From Aurantiochytrium sp. KH105 (taxonomy: Eukaryota; Sar; Bigyra; Thraustochytrida; Thraustochytriidae): a stretch of 64,000 bases of DNA. A program made the translations under genes and the position numbers. The notes under the pieces were generated by a model. It was given only the letters and a program-made list of their open reading frames with translations. It had not been told where the DNA came from and did no database searches. This document shows, piece after piece, positions 10,268 through 20,259 of this stretch. The stretch spans positions 561,127-625,126 of the forward strand of contig BGKB01000016.1 of assembly GCA_003116975.1 (NCBI GenBank), read 5' to 3'. Positions within the stretch are counted from its first letter, which is position 1. The number at the start of each line of letters is the position of its first letter.

Positions 10268-12016
10268 ATGGGCGGGCCGGATGTGAAGACGGTGAGCACG
10301 AAGCCGTACGAGGGCCAGAAGCCCGGGACGTCGGGCCTGCGGAAGAAGACGAAGACGTTCATGCAGGAAAACTTTGTGGAGAACTTCGTGCAGAGCACCT
10401 TTGACGCGCTCGACGGGGACGCCAACACGACCGGCGAGCTGCTCGTGCTCGGCGGCGATGGCCGCTACTTTAACAAGGACATGACGCAGACGATCATTCG
10501 CATGGCGTACGCCAATGGCGTCGCCAAGGTTCTCGTCGGCCAGCACGGCCTCATCTCGACGCCGGCCGTGAGCCACCTGGTGCGATCCAAGGGGGCGGCA
10601 GGCGCCTTCATCTTGACCGCGAGCCACAACCCGGCCGGCCCGAACGAGGACTGCGGCATCAAGTACAACTCGCGAAACGGCGGACCCGCGCCGGAGTCCG
10701 TCACGAGCGCCATTTACGAGCGGACGAAGACTATTTCCGAGTACAAGATCGCAGATCTCCCCGAAGTCGATCTGGCCGAAATCGGCGAGACCAAATTCGG
10801 CGACAGCTTCTCTGTCGAGGTCATTGACGCTACAGAGACGTACGCGGAGCTCATGGACGAGGTTTTTGATCTCGGTGAGATCAAGGACTTTCTTAGTCGC
10901 GACGACTTTGTTTTTACCTATGATGCGATGCACGGCGTCGCGGGCCCCTTTGCGAAGCGTATCTTCCACGAGGAGCTCGGCGTGCCGCTCGAGCAGCTCC
11001 TGAACTGCGAACCGCTCGAAGACTTTGGCGGAGGCCACCCTGACCCGAACCTTACTTACGCGCATGACCTCGTCGAGTGCATGGGCCTTGACCAAAAGGG
11101 TATGCCGCTCAAAGGAGTGGACCCTGAGAGTCTCCCTGACTTTGGCGCCGCTGCAGACGGAGACGCGGACCGTAACATGATTCTCGGCAAGCAGTTCTTT
11201 GTCACCCCGTCGGACTCCCTGGCTGTCATTGCCAATAACGCAGAGTGCATCAAGTACTTTAAGGATGGTCTCAAGACCGTGGCGCGCAGCATGCCCACCT
11301 CTGGCGCCGCTGACCGCGTTGCTGAAGAAAAGGGCATGAAGTTCTTTGAGACGCCGACGGGCTGGAAGTACTTTGGCAACCTGATGGACGCCAAGGAACT
11401 GACAGGCGGCAAGAAGGACTACAATCCGGTTCTTTGCGGCGAGGAGTCTTTCGGAACCGGCTCGAGCCACATTCGTGAGAAGGACGGCATTTTCGCTGTC
11501 TTGTGCTGGCTCAACATTCTTGCCGCCAAGAACGAGCCTTCCGCTCCGCTCGTCACAGTCGAGGACGTTGTCCGCGAACACTGGGATACCTTTGGACGCA
11601 ACTATTACACGCGTTATGACTACGAGAATGTCGATGCTGATCTTGCGCAAAAGGTCATGTCGCGCCTCAATGGCATCATCTTTATGTTCGAGGTTTCCAA
11701 CCGCACTCCGGTGGACATTGGCGCTGGCTTCACGCTCGCGAACTGTGACGAGTTTGAGTTTCACGACGAGGTCGATGGCTCTGTGTCTCCGCATCAGGGT
11801 TGGCGTTTTCTCATGGAAGACGGATCGCGCTTTGTCTTTCGCCTTTCTGGAACTGGTTCTGTTGGCGCGACGATTCGTCTCTACATTGAGCGGTACAGCA
11901 AGGACGATACGTCGCAGGAGACTGCCTCTGCGCTCGAGTCGCTCGTGCAGCTCGCGCTTGACTTTTCTGACCTCCATGCCATTACGGGACGCGAAGGTCC
12001 TACGGTCATCACCTAA
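10268..12016 (+). CDS. PGM: Phosphoglucomutase (alpha-D-glucose 1-phosphate / 6-phosphate)
   Basis: 582 residues, intronless, ATG at 10268, close to the ~560-residue family norm. It interconverts glucose 1-phosphate and glucose 6-phosphate in the cytosol, linking glycolysis to UDP-glucose and polysaccharide synthesis. The four family signatures are present: phosphoserine loop TASHNPAGPNEDCGIKYN (Ser119), metal loop DGDADRN (~297-303), sugar loop CGEESFGTGSSHIREKDG (~390-407) and the C-terminal phosphate loop RLSGTGSVGATIR (~525). The loops differ slightly from animal PGM1 (NPAGPNED rather than NPGGPNGD; GSSHIREKDG rather than GSDHIREKDG), not at residues I know to be essential. A ~206-bp inverted partial copy lies at 19275-19480. 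Confidence 0.96.
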   Translation: MGGPDVKTVSTKPYEGQKPGTSGLRKKTKTFMQENFVENFVQSTFDALDGDANTTGELLVLGGDGRYFNKDMTQTIIRMAYANGVAKVLVGQHGLISTPAVSHLVRSKGAAGAFILTASHNPAGPNEDCGIKYNSRNGGPAPESVTSAIYERTKTISEYKIADLPEVDLAEIGETKFGDSFSVEVIDATETYAELMDEVFDLGEIKDFLSRDDFVFTYDAMHGVAGPFAKRIFHEELGVPLEQLLNCEPLEDFGGGHPDPNLTYAHDLVECMGLDQKGMPLKGVDPESLPDFGAAADGDADRNMILGKQFFVTPSDSLAVIANNAECIKYFKDGLKTVARSMPTSGAADRVAEEKGMKFFETPTGWKYFGNLMDAKELTGGKKDYNPVLCGEESFGTGSSHIREKDGIFAVLCWLNILAAKNEPSAPLVTVEDVVREHWDTFGRNYYTRYDYENVDADLAQKVMSRLNGIIFMFEVSNRTPVDIGAGFTLANCDEFEFHDEVDGSVSPHQGWRFLMEDGSRFVFRLSGTGSVGATIRLYIERYSKDDTSQETASALESLVQLALDFSDLHAITGREGPTVIT

Positions 12017-12803
12017 AATCAGCGAACAAGCAAATCCGAACTTGTCTTCCTTTGTTGCCGGCCGGAATAACTCATGCAAACTTTTTTCCCCCCCTAAAAA
12101 ACAAAGCAAAGCAAAGTAAAGTTTACGTTCGTAGGCTATACACGTATAAGCATTTTCACTGATCATTCCAAAGAGCTGAAGGTAACTTTTTTGTGAAGGA
12201 TCTTGCCTGAGGTCTGAGACTTTACGCCAGATTGCTGCAAGTGGATGTACATGTGTCCCTCACACACTCCGCACGATCACTCGACCGACAAAACCCCAGA
12301 ATGTGCGCATGAACGACCATGTGGATCGACTGTTGACGACATGATGTTTCCTTAACATCATTATCTTTTAACGGCGAGACCTTGACCTCTTGGTTTCATG
12401 GATCTTCGCCGCGGTCTGCAAAACTCATTTTGATTCTTCTGTACGATCGCTACTGCAAGAGAAGAAAAATCGGCAAAAATAAAGATCGAACAGCTTGTCA
12501 CGCATCGGCGGTGTGCTGCAAGTGCCGCTGAGCCTGTCCTGCCTGTTACGCTGTCTGCTCGCTGCGTCAGGCCGACTGCGAGGCGGTACTTTGCGTCTCG
12601 CTTGACGTACAAGTAGCTCCCCTGAGCTCGGGGATTGACAGTGAGTCTGACGTCGTGTTGCCGAACGCGACCTCACCACACGTCTACCCCTTTTGAAGCT
12701 CTTGACTTATCTGGCTGCGTGCCTCACAAAATTCGGAGACACCCGAGGAGCTCCAGCGCGTCGAGCGTAGCCCTTAGTTGCTATCTGAAGCCACCTCGCT
12801 GCC
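12017..12803. other. Intergenic region, no gene seen
   Basis: Holds the 3' flank of phosphoglucomutase, including an AGCAA-rich stretch at 12100-12120, and the presumed promoter of the LRR gene. Short antisense frames (12361-12679) have no protein-like composition. Confidence 0.5.
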
Positions 12804-15800
12804 ATGGAAAGACAAACTCAGCGAGAAGTTTTGCCGGAGTACCTCGCGGATGCGATCATATCGATGTCTGAGGGCGCGAAGAATTTATTGTACGTCAAAG
12901 ACAACATGTACTCGCAGGAGATGAGATGGGCTGACCAGCATGGGCGTGTCAACATCGTCTTGAAACGCATGCTTGACCATAATGTGTTGACTTCTTTGGT
13001 GACTCTCCACAACCATTTCTGTTTTTACCATATCGTCCATGATGTGTAAACGCAGTATTGATGAAAAAATCGGTTTTGGTGGCGCAAAGGCGCTTGCAGA
13101 TGCGCTCGCGAAGAACTCGTCGTTGCAGAATCTGATGTAAGTAATTCTGAGGAAAGAGAGACTGTGTGTGCTATGAGCAAGAACGACTGATCAGCAAGCA
13201 CAATGCAATAATCTTATCACACCCAAACGGATGCATAATGCTGCTATCAATGATTCTTTCACCTCGCTCTGCACGTTTTGGTTCACGACGTTCATCTATG
13301 ATGTACAAACGCAGGTTTAAGAATTGCATGGTCGGCGATGATGGCGCAAAGGCGCTAGCAGATGCACTCGCGAAGAACTCGTCCCTGCAGAGACTCCAGT
13401 AAGTAAGAGTGATGGAAGAAGGACTCCGAGGGAGTAAGCAAGAACGACTGAACAGCAAGCACGTTGACATCATCTTTTCACATCAAATGGATGCATGATG
13501 CTGCTATCAATGGCTTCTCCACCACGCCATGCACATTTTGATTCATGACATTGTCCATAACGCACGAACGCAGGTTCAATGTCAACCAAATCGGCGATGA
13601 TGGCGCAAAGGCGCTTGCAGATGCGCTCGCGAATAACTCGTCGCTGCAGTGGCTGATGTAAGTAAGAGTGATGAAAGAAGGACCCCGAGGGAGTAAGCAA
13701 GAACGACTAACCAGCAAGCACGATGCAATGATCTTATCACCCCAAACGGATGCATAATGCTGCTGTCAACTGTTTCTTCACCACGCCATGCACATTTTGG
13801 TTCATGACGTTGTCCATGACGCACGAACGCAGGCTTGATGGTAACGAGATCGGCAACGATGGTGCAAAGGCGCTAGCAGATGCGCTCGCGAATAACTCGT
13901 CGCTGCAGAAACTGGAGTAAGTAAGAGTGATGAAAGAAGGACTCCGAGGGAGTAAGCAAGAACGACTAAGCAGCAAGCACGTTGCAATGATCTTATCACA
14001 CCAAATGGATGCATAATGCTGCTATCAATGGTTTCTTCACCACGCCATGCACATTTTGATTCATGACATTGTCCATGACGCACGAACGCAGGCTGAATAA
14101 TAACGAAATCGGCGATGATGGCGCAAAGGCGCTAGCAGATGCGCTCGCGAAGAACTCGTCGCTGCAGCGGCTGATGTAAGTAAGAGTGATGAAAGAAGGA
14201 CTCCGAGGGAGTAAGCAAGAACGACTAACCAGCAAGCACGATGCAATAATCTTATCACACCAAATGGATGCATAATGCTGCTATCAATGGTTTCTTCACC
14301 ACGCCATGCACATTTTGGTTCGTGACATTGTCCATGACACACGAACGCAGGCTTGAACATAACAAAATCGGCGATGATGGTGCAAAGGCGCTAGCAGATT
14401 CGCTTCCGAAGAACTCGTCCTTGCAGATGCTCAGGTAAGTAAAAGTGAAGATTGAAATACTATGCGCTAGGAGCAAGAACGACTTACCAGCAAGCGCGTT
14501 GCGATAATCTTATTACACCAAATGGATGCATGATGCTGCTATCAATGGTTTCTACATCAGGCCATGCACATTTTCGTTCACGACATTCATCTATGATGTA
14601 CAAACGCAGGCTTGGGAAGAATAATATCGGCGATGATGGTGCAAAGGCGCTAGCAGATGCGCTCGCGAAAAGCACATCATTGCAGCAGCTGGAGTAAGTG
14701 ACACCGAGGAACGAAGGACTGTGCGTTCTATGGGCAAGAACGACTAACCAGCAAGCACGTTGCAATAATCTTATCACATCAAATGGATGCATGATGCTGC
14801 TATCAATGGTTTCTACTTCACGCCATGCACATTTTCGTTCACGACATTCATCTATGATGTACAAACGCAGGCTTGGGGAGAATAATATCGGCGATGATGG
14901 TGCAAAGGCGCTAGCAGATGCGCTCGCGAAAAAGACATCATTGCAGCAGCTGGAGTAAGTGACACCGAGGAACGAAGGACTGTGCGTTCTATGGGCAAGA
15001 ACAACTGATCAGCAAGCACGATGCAATTATCTTGTCACACCAAATGGATGCATTACGCTGCTATCAATGGTTTCTTCACCACGCCATGCACATTTGGGTT
15101 CATGACATTGTTTCATGACGCACGAACGCAGGCTTTGGAGTAATAATATCGGCGATAATGGGGTAAAGGCGCTTGCAGATGCGCTCACGAAGAACTCGTC
15201 CTTGCAGACGCTAGAGTAAGTGACAGTAATGAAAGAAGGGCTCTGAGGGAGTAAGCAAGAATGACTGACCAGCAAGCACGATGCAATGATTTTATAACGC
15301 CAAACGGATGCATAATGCTGCTGTCAACTGTTTCTTCACCACGCCATGCACATTCTGATTCATGACATTGTCCATGACGCACGAACGCAGGCTATATCGT
15401 AATTGCATCGGCGATGATGGCGCAAAGGCGCTAGCAGATGCGCTTCCGAAGAACTCGTCCTTGCAGGCGCTCAGGTAAGTAAAAGTGAAGATTGAAATAC
15501 TATGCGCTAGGAGCAAGAACGTCTGACCAGCAAGCACGTTGCAATGATCTTGTCACACCAAACGGATGCATAATGCTGCTATCAATGGTTTCTTCACCAC
15601 GCCATGCACATTTTGGTTCATGACATTGTCCATGACGCACGAACGCAGCCTTGGTGCTAACAAAATCGGCGATGATGGCGCAAGGGCGCTGGCGGGTGCT
15701 CTGACCAATAACAAGTCGATGCTGAAATTTTTGGGGTACGTCGCAGAAAGACTTGGCATGGCACGCCCTGCGTTCCGCTGACGTTCGCTACGCCAATCCA

Positions 15801-18732
15801 CAGCTTGAGTGGCAACAAAATTAGAAACGCGGGAGCGGAGGCACTAGCGACTGCGTTGGAGAGCAACGAAATTCTTCAGATACTGGGGTATGTTTCATGA
15901 TGCTGAGACTCTGGCACTCAATGTATAAAATGACAACTGAATGCTCACGAGCCCAAAATCCCAAACAGTCTGTTTCGGAGCCTTATTTCCCCCGACATCC
16001 TTGCTCGTATTGAGGCTCAAGTAAAGCTCGTGAAGGACGAGCTAAAGGGTCTCAGCAGAGCCGCCCATGAGGCACTCTTGGCGGATGAAAAGGTACGCTG
16101 GGGTCGCGCCAAGCTCATGGTTGTGGGCAAAGGCGCCGCAGGCAAGACATCAACGATTCGCACGCTTCTAGGAGAACCGTACAATCCCAATCATGACTCA
16201 ACCATTGGTGTGGAACTCAAGTTGATGCGCACGCGTGATTGGAAAGAGCGAAAACAATTCGGTGACGCTGATCTTGGTGAGCAATTTGCAAAGTACAAAT
16301 ACCGTCGGCAGGACGTTGCCGAGGGTCTCGACCAGCACTTGTCGAAAGATGATCTGACCCCCCCTAAATCTTCTCGAAAGTCCACCTCGAGTCGTGCATC
16401 GATGGCATTGTTTGACAAAAGCGAGATTGCTAAAGCCGTGCGTACACCGCTTCGTCTCCATATAAAGAAGCAAGCCGACAAGCCAGACGAGGAGATTAGC
16501 TTCACGATCTGGGATTATGGTGGGCAGGAAGTCTTTTACGCCCTACACCATCTGTTCTTGACGCAATTCGGCGTCTACGTGCTGGTTTTCAACATGCGCG
16601 AGATTCTAGGCAAGGACCGTGTCAAAGATAAGCTCGACGAGACTGAGTACGCCAAGCTCGCCTCGCAAGAGGATTCGCTAGAGACGCTTCGCTTCTGGAT
16701 CGACTCCATTCGTCTACACGCACCGGATGCCAATATTGCCCTGGTGGGGACATATCTTGACCAGGTACCGGACTATGAGGAGCACGAGGAGATCGAAGAC
16801 ACCTTGGACACGAACGTGCTAAGACCTTGCGGCGCAAAGCGCGCTGTCCTGCTGAATGACGAAGCACAGCTCTTATTTTTCCCGATCGACAACACCGATC
16901 GGGATGACAAGCCCAATCGGGTCAGGTCGCTTCGCGAGTCGCTTTCGAAGGCGGTTGCTGACAAGGACTTTGTCAAGAAGAAAGTCCCTTTACGATGGTC
17001 CTACTGCTTGGAGAAGCTGCTCTCGCAAGACAGAGATTACTTGTCGCTGGATGATGTAGAAAGACTGGCAATGACAGATTGCCACATTTCCAAAAAAGAC
17101 GTGTCCAAGATGCTCAAGTACATGCATGAACTTGGCGTGCTTGTGCACCTAACGACAGGCCAACATGACGTACTGCGACAAATTGTCGTGATTCGGCCGC
17201 AATGGTTATTGAGAAACCTATCGCGTGTCATCTGCGACCCGAGCATGAATCACATGAAAAGGCACAAGAAGAAGCTGTTGCATCAAGGAAAACTGCCGAG
17301 GCATCTACGTGATGCGCTCGATGTCTGGTCAGAACGTGGAGTTGCCGGTCGGCAACTACTAGAGTGGCTATGGCAAGGACAGCCGGTCGATTACCTTGTC
17401 GAGCTAATGCACGCAATGCTGTTGGCATGCCCAAGTCCTTGGATCGAGGATGTCGACGAGGATGGTGATATCGTCGACAAGGAGGGTGCACTTCTGATAC
17501 CGAGCCTTTTGCAACCCGTGAAGAATCACGCAAGGACAGAGGCACTTTGTGGCCTGGGCAAGCAACGCGCTTTGGCTTATATCAAGTTCAAAGTCCTCCC
17601 CAAAGGCGTGTTCCAACGCTTCATTGCCAGTCTCATACAGAGTTTGCCGGGCCTCGTGGGCGTGAGGAATGGTGTCGTTTTCTCCGACTTTGCGAGGATT
17701 GCCTTTGAAAATGTGGACATGATTTTGGAAACAAGTGGCAGGCGGGTGACTCTTCACTTCAAGACACCCGCGAAGAAAAGTCTAAAGAGTCACGTCAAGA
17801 TTCTCCAGCATTGTCTGGAGAGCATCGATGCGTCTTTCATGAGGGGAAATCTTGGACCGAAACTCTTTCTCAGCTCTGACGGCTCTGATAGCGAAGATGC
17901 ATGTGCCTCTGTCGATGCATTTGCAGATGCAACAAACAACGAGGTCCCCTCATTGCAAAGGGGAATACGTCTTCCTTTGGCACTGTTCTCGCCATTTGTA
18001 GAGGATGGTGAGGCAGCACAAGGCTTGTATTCATCCATCACTAGTGATGCCAAGCCTTTCGACGTCTTCCTGTCGCATGCCTGGGGTGAGAACAAGGAGG
18101 TCCATGGAATGGTGAAGGCCATCGCGGATGCGCTTGAGAGTCGGGGAATCCGCTGTTGGCTCGACGAGAAAGACATTGGCACAGAGGTTCTCGATTCGAT
18201 GGCGGATGGCATTGACCGTTCCAAAGCTTTTGTGGTCTTCGTGACCCAAAAGTACATGAGCAACGTCAATAAAGGGAGGACAGAGCTTGACAACTGTCGA
18301 GCCGAGTTCTGTTATGCTCTTCAGCGTGTAAAGCCCGCGAGTATGATTCCATGTGTCTTGGAAAAAGAGATGGAGGACAGAAGCACATGGGAGGGGCGTT
18401 TCGGGATATCGTGGAGTGGCGATCCATTGTATGTTCGAATGCTGAATGGGGGCCAGCCAGACGAGGTGGACGCTCTTGTACGGTCGATCAGACAGGCCAT
18501 TGGCTTGCAAGAGGGTGCAACGAAGCCTCCTGAAGCAGCAGAACATGTTGATGATGCGGAGGACGCTGAGAAGACGTCGGTTGCGGCGGAGATGGCAGTC
18601 ACGAGCACAAGTGCATCGAGCAGATCTGATGACCAAAAGGAGAGCAACATCGTCTCAGCAGAGATGGACAATGCGGAAGAGGAGGACGAGGTGGTTCATG
18701 AAGCACGCGGAAAGCGGAGAAGGCTTGACTAG
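12804..18732 (+). CDS. LRR-Roc-COR-TIR protein (ROCO-family GTPase with exon-encoded leucine-rich repeats)
   Basis: Fourteen exons: 12804-12889, 13056-13136, 13315-13398, 13574-13657, 13833-13916, 14092-14175, 14351-14434, 14610-14693, 14871-14954, 15132-15215, 15391-15474, 15649-15735, 15804-15887, 15969-18732. All junctions are GT-AG and phase 2; the joined frame is 3858 nt, 1285 residues. The first exon is my best fit (GTACGT donor). Exons 2-13 each encode one ~28-residue NLR/ribonuclease-inhibitor-type repeat with core IGDDGAKALADALAKNSSLQ. The last exon carries a Roc GTPase (P-loop GKGAAGKT ~418-425, DYGGQ ~547, VGTYLD ~625), a COR region (~700-980), and a TIR domain (~1060-1210) starting DVFLSHAWG. 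Glu1144 in NCRAEFCYAL lies where TIR NADases place the catalytic Glu. Probably an innate-immunity-like or signalling receptor; function inferred from domains only. Confidence 0.88.
13056..15735 (+). repeat. Tandem array of ~259-bp units, each one LRR exon plus intron
   Basis: Exon starts at 13056, 13315, 13574, 13833, 14092, 14351, 14610, 14871, 15132, 15391 and 15649 are spaced 258-261 bp. Nine exons are exactly 84 nt, one is 81 and one 87; introns are 174-178 nt. The introns are themselves similar, sharing the stretches ATGGATGCATAATGCTGC and CACGCCATGCACATTTT and a CGCAG acceptor. Because every exon is phase 2-2 and a multiple of three, adding, losing or skipping a unit keeps the reading frame. 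The last LRR exon (15804) follows short introns and is outside the 259-bp period. Confidence 0.95.
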
Positions 18733-19274
18733 GAAGATGACCGAGTTGTTGCCAACCTGTGCAGCAGTAACAGTGATACCGATGAAGATTCTCGAGAAAG
18801 GGCGAAGCGGAAGCGGGAGCGAAGGCGAGGGATGTAAACTTATTGCAAGCGGAGGCTGTACCAAAACCATATTTTATTTATGTTGCTTTCTTTTTGTTCA
18901 AGCTCACAGATGGCGCGTCTTGAGTTTGCTGCGTGCTGGCACATGTGCATGCAAGCTTTCCTCACAGACTTTGAAGCTCTAATTCATTCTTCTTATTGTC
19001 CTGAACAAATGTCTCAAGCACGAGCTGGGTTTGTGTCTTCACCAACAGTGATCAACTTCAGATCAAGGTCCCCGTGTGAGCCAGTTCTTTGATCGTGTCT
19101 AACGATAGCAGTGGACCTTGAAAGCAAGCCACTGCAGAGCTCGCAGCTGTAACGAGGTCTGCCATCGATTGTCCTTGAAGAGGCGGCTCGGAAAGATGCA
19201 CGAGACGCGCTTTGGCAGCCTTGACCACGGCCGCACCGGTAGCTCCTTTGCCAACGAGCTCGGTCTGCAATTTC
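18733..19274. other. 3' flank of the LRR-Roc-COR-TIR gene and unassigned sequence
   Basis: No supported gene. On the minus strand the frame of the neighbouring phosphoglucomutase fragment stays open from 19275 down to 19058 but the sequence there is not phosphoglucomutase. It contains a VHLSEPP and a TIKEL pattern that faintly recalls D5-like primase-helicases; this is too weak to call. Confidence 0.4.
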
Positions 19275-19480
19275 GCGCCGAGCTCCTTGTGGAAGATACG
19301 CTTCGCAAAGGGTCCCGCGACGCTGTGCATCGCGTCATAGGTAAAGACAAAGTCATTGCGACTGAGAAAGTCCTTGATCTTACCGAGTTGAAAATCCTCG
19401 TCCATGAGCTGCGCGTACGTCTCCGAAGCGTCAATGACCTCAACAGAGAAGCTGTCGCCGAATTTAGTCTCTCCAATTCT
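19275..19480 (-). pseudogene. Partial inverted duplicate of phosphoglucomutase
   Basis: Read on the minus strand this stretch matches phosphoglucomutase bases ~10774-10983 in nucleotide and protein sequence, for example GETKFGDSFSVEVIDA, KIKDFLSRNDFVFTYDAM and VAGPFAKRIFHKELG. Similarity by eye is high, near 85-90 percent, with several replacement changes (H/S after AM, E to K twice). It lacks the catalytic serine, metal, sugar and phosphate loops, so it cannot be an enzyme. It lies ~8.3 kb from the intact gene in the opposite orientation. The frame remains open, which suggests recent origin or chance. Confidence 0.9.
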
Positions 19481-20259
19481 GCTTCACATGCACGTGCACA
19501 ACTTGATCTCTGAGAAGCGAGTGGCTTGATTCCTTGCTAACGCCGAGGGTAAGCTTTCATACACGAACGTTGTAAACGGACCACAAAAGGAGAAGCCGGA
19601 CAGCAGCATCTCGTCATACAGCCTTGCGCATCGGGAAGCTGCAACGCGGACGCCAACAATCACCATCCAGATGCTCTCATTCTCTGTGCTCTTTTCCTCG
19701 TCCACCGCTCCGCTGTACATTCTTCCTCTACAGTCTCGATCCTAGTCGTCCACGACATGGCCACCAGGGAATGAATGACGTGGTCCTCCATGCCGCACGG
19801 TCCCAGTGTCGACCGAGTCGACGAGAGAAGGAAACGAGGAGATGCTCGAAGCCAGAAGAACGAACGAACGACCGCAAAGAGGCCTTCTCCTCGAGGCCTC
19901 CTGCGACGGCGCCTTCGCAAAAAGCGAACGCGGCGCGCGAAACGAGAGCGCGGCTGCGCGTCCGAGGCGTCGCGACCGGAGGAGACGCCCGGCGCGGCTC
20001 TGCGCGCGGCTCTGCGCGGCGGGCGCGGCCCGGAGCCGCGGTCGCGGCCGCGAGGCGAGGCGAGGCGAGGCGAGGTGCGGTGGGCGGGCTGACGTGGCCG
20101 GCGCATTCTGCAGCGCGAGCGCGACCTCGAGCGCGACGACCTCGCGCGCGGCGAGGCGACAGAGCTCGGACGGCCAGAGGCGAGCGAGAAAAGGAAGCGC
20201 ACGGCGAAGGCAGCGGCGGCCAAGACCGGGACTGAAGCGACGACAGCGAAAGCGAGAGG
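19481..20259. other. Intergenic region upstream of the Arf-GEF gene
   Basis: The last 400 bases are very GC-rich and contain GGCGA repeats near 20050-20080 and a TGACGTGGC stretch at 20090. Probably the promoter and leader of the next gene. No separate gene is supported. Confidence 0.5.

Noticed and set aside
9866-12166. 766-codon minus-strand open frame opposite phosphoglucomutase
   Set aside because: Complements a clear, complete phosphoglucomutase with all active-site loops. The antisense product is a compositional shadow of GC-rich codon use without recognisable domains.
12804-13049. Stand-alone 81-residue protein before the LRR array
   Set aside because: Its second half resembles the introns of the array; a GTACGT donor at 12890 makes the first half a phase-2 exon joining cleanly to the first LRR exon.
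13166-15801. Many 60-130 residue frames, on both strands, across the LRR array
   Set aside because: They run through the repeated introns; on the minus strand they are near-identical because the introns are duplicated. The real coding units are the 81-87-nt exons.
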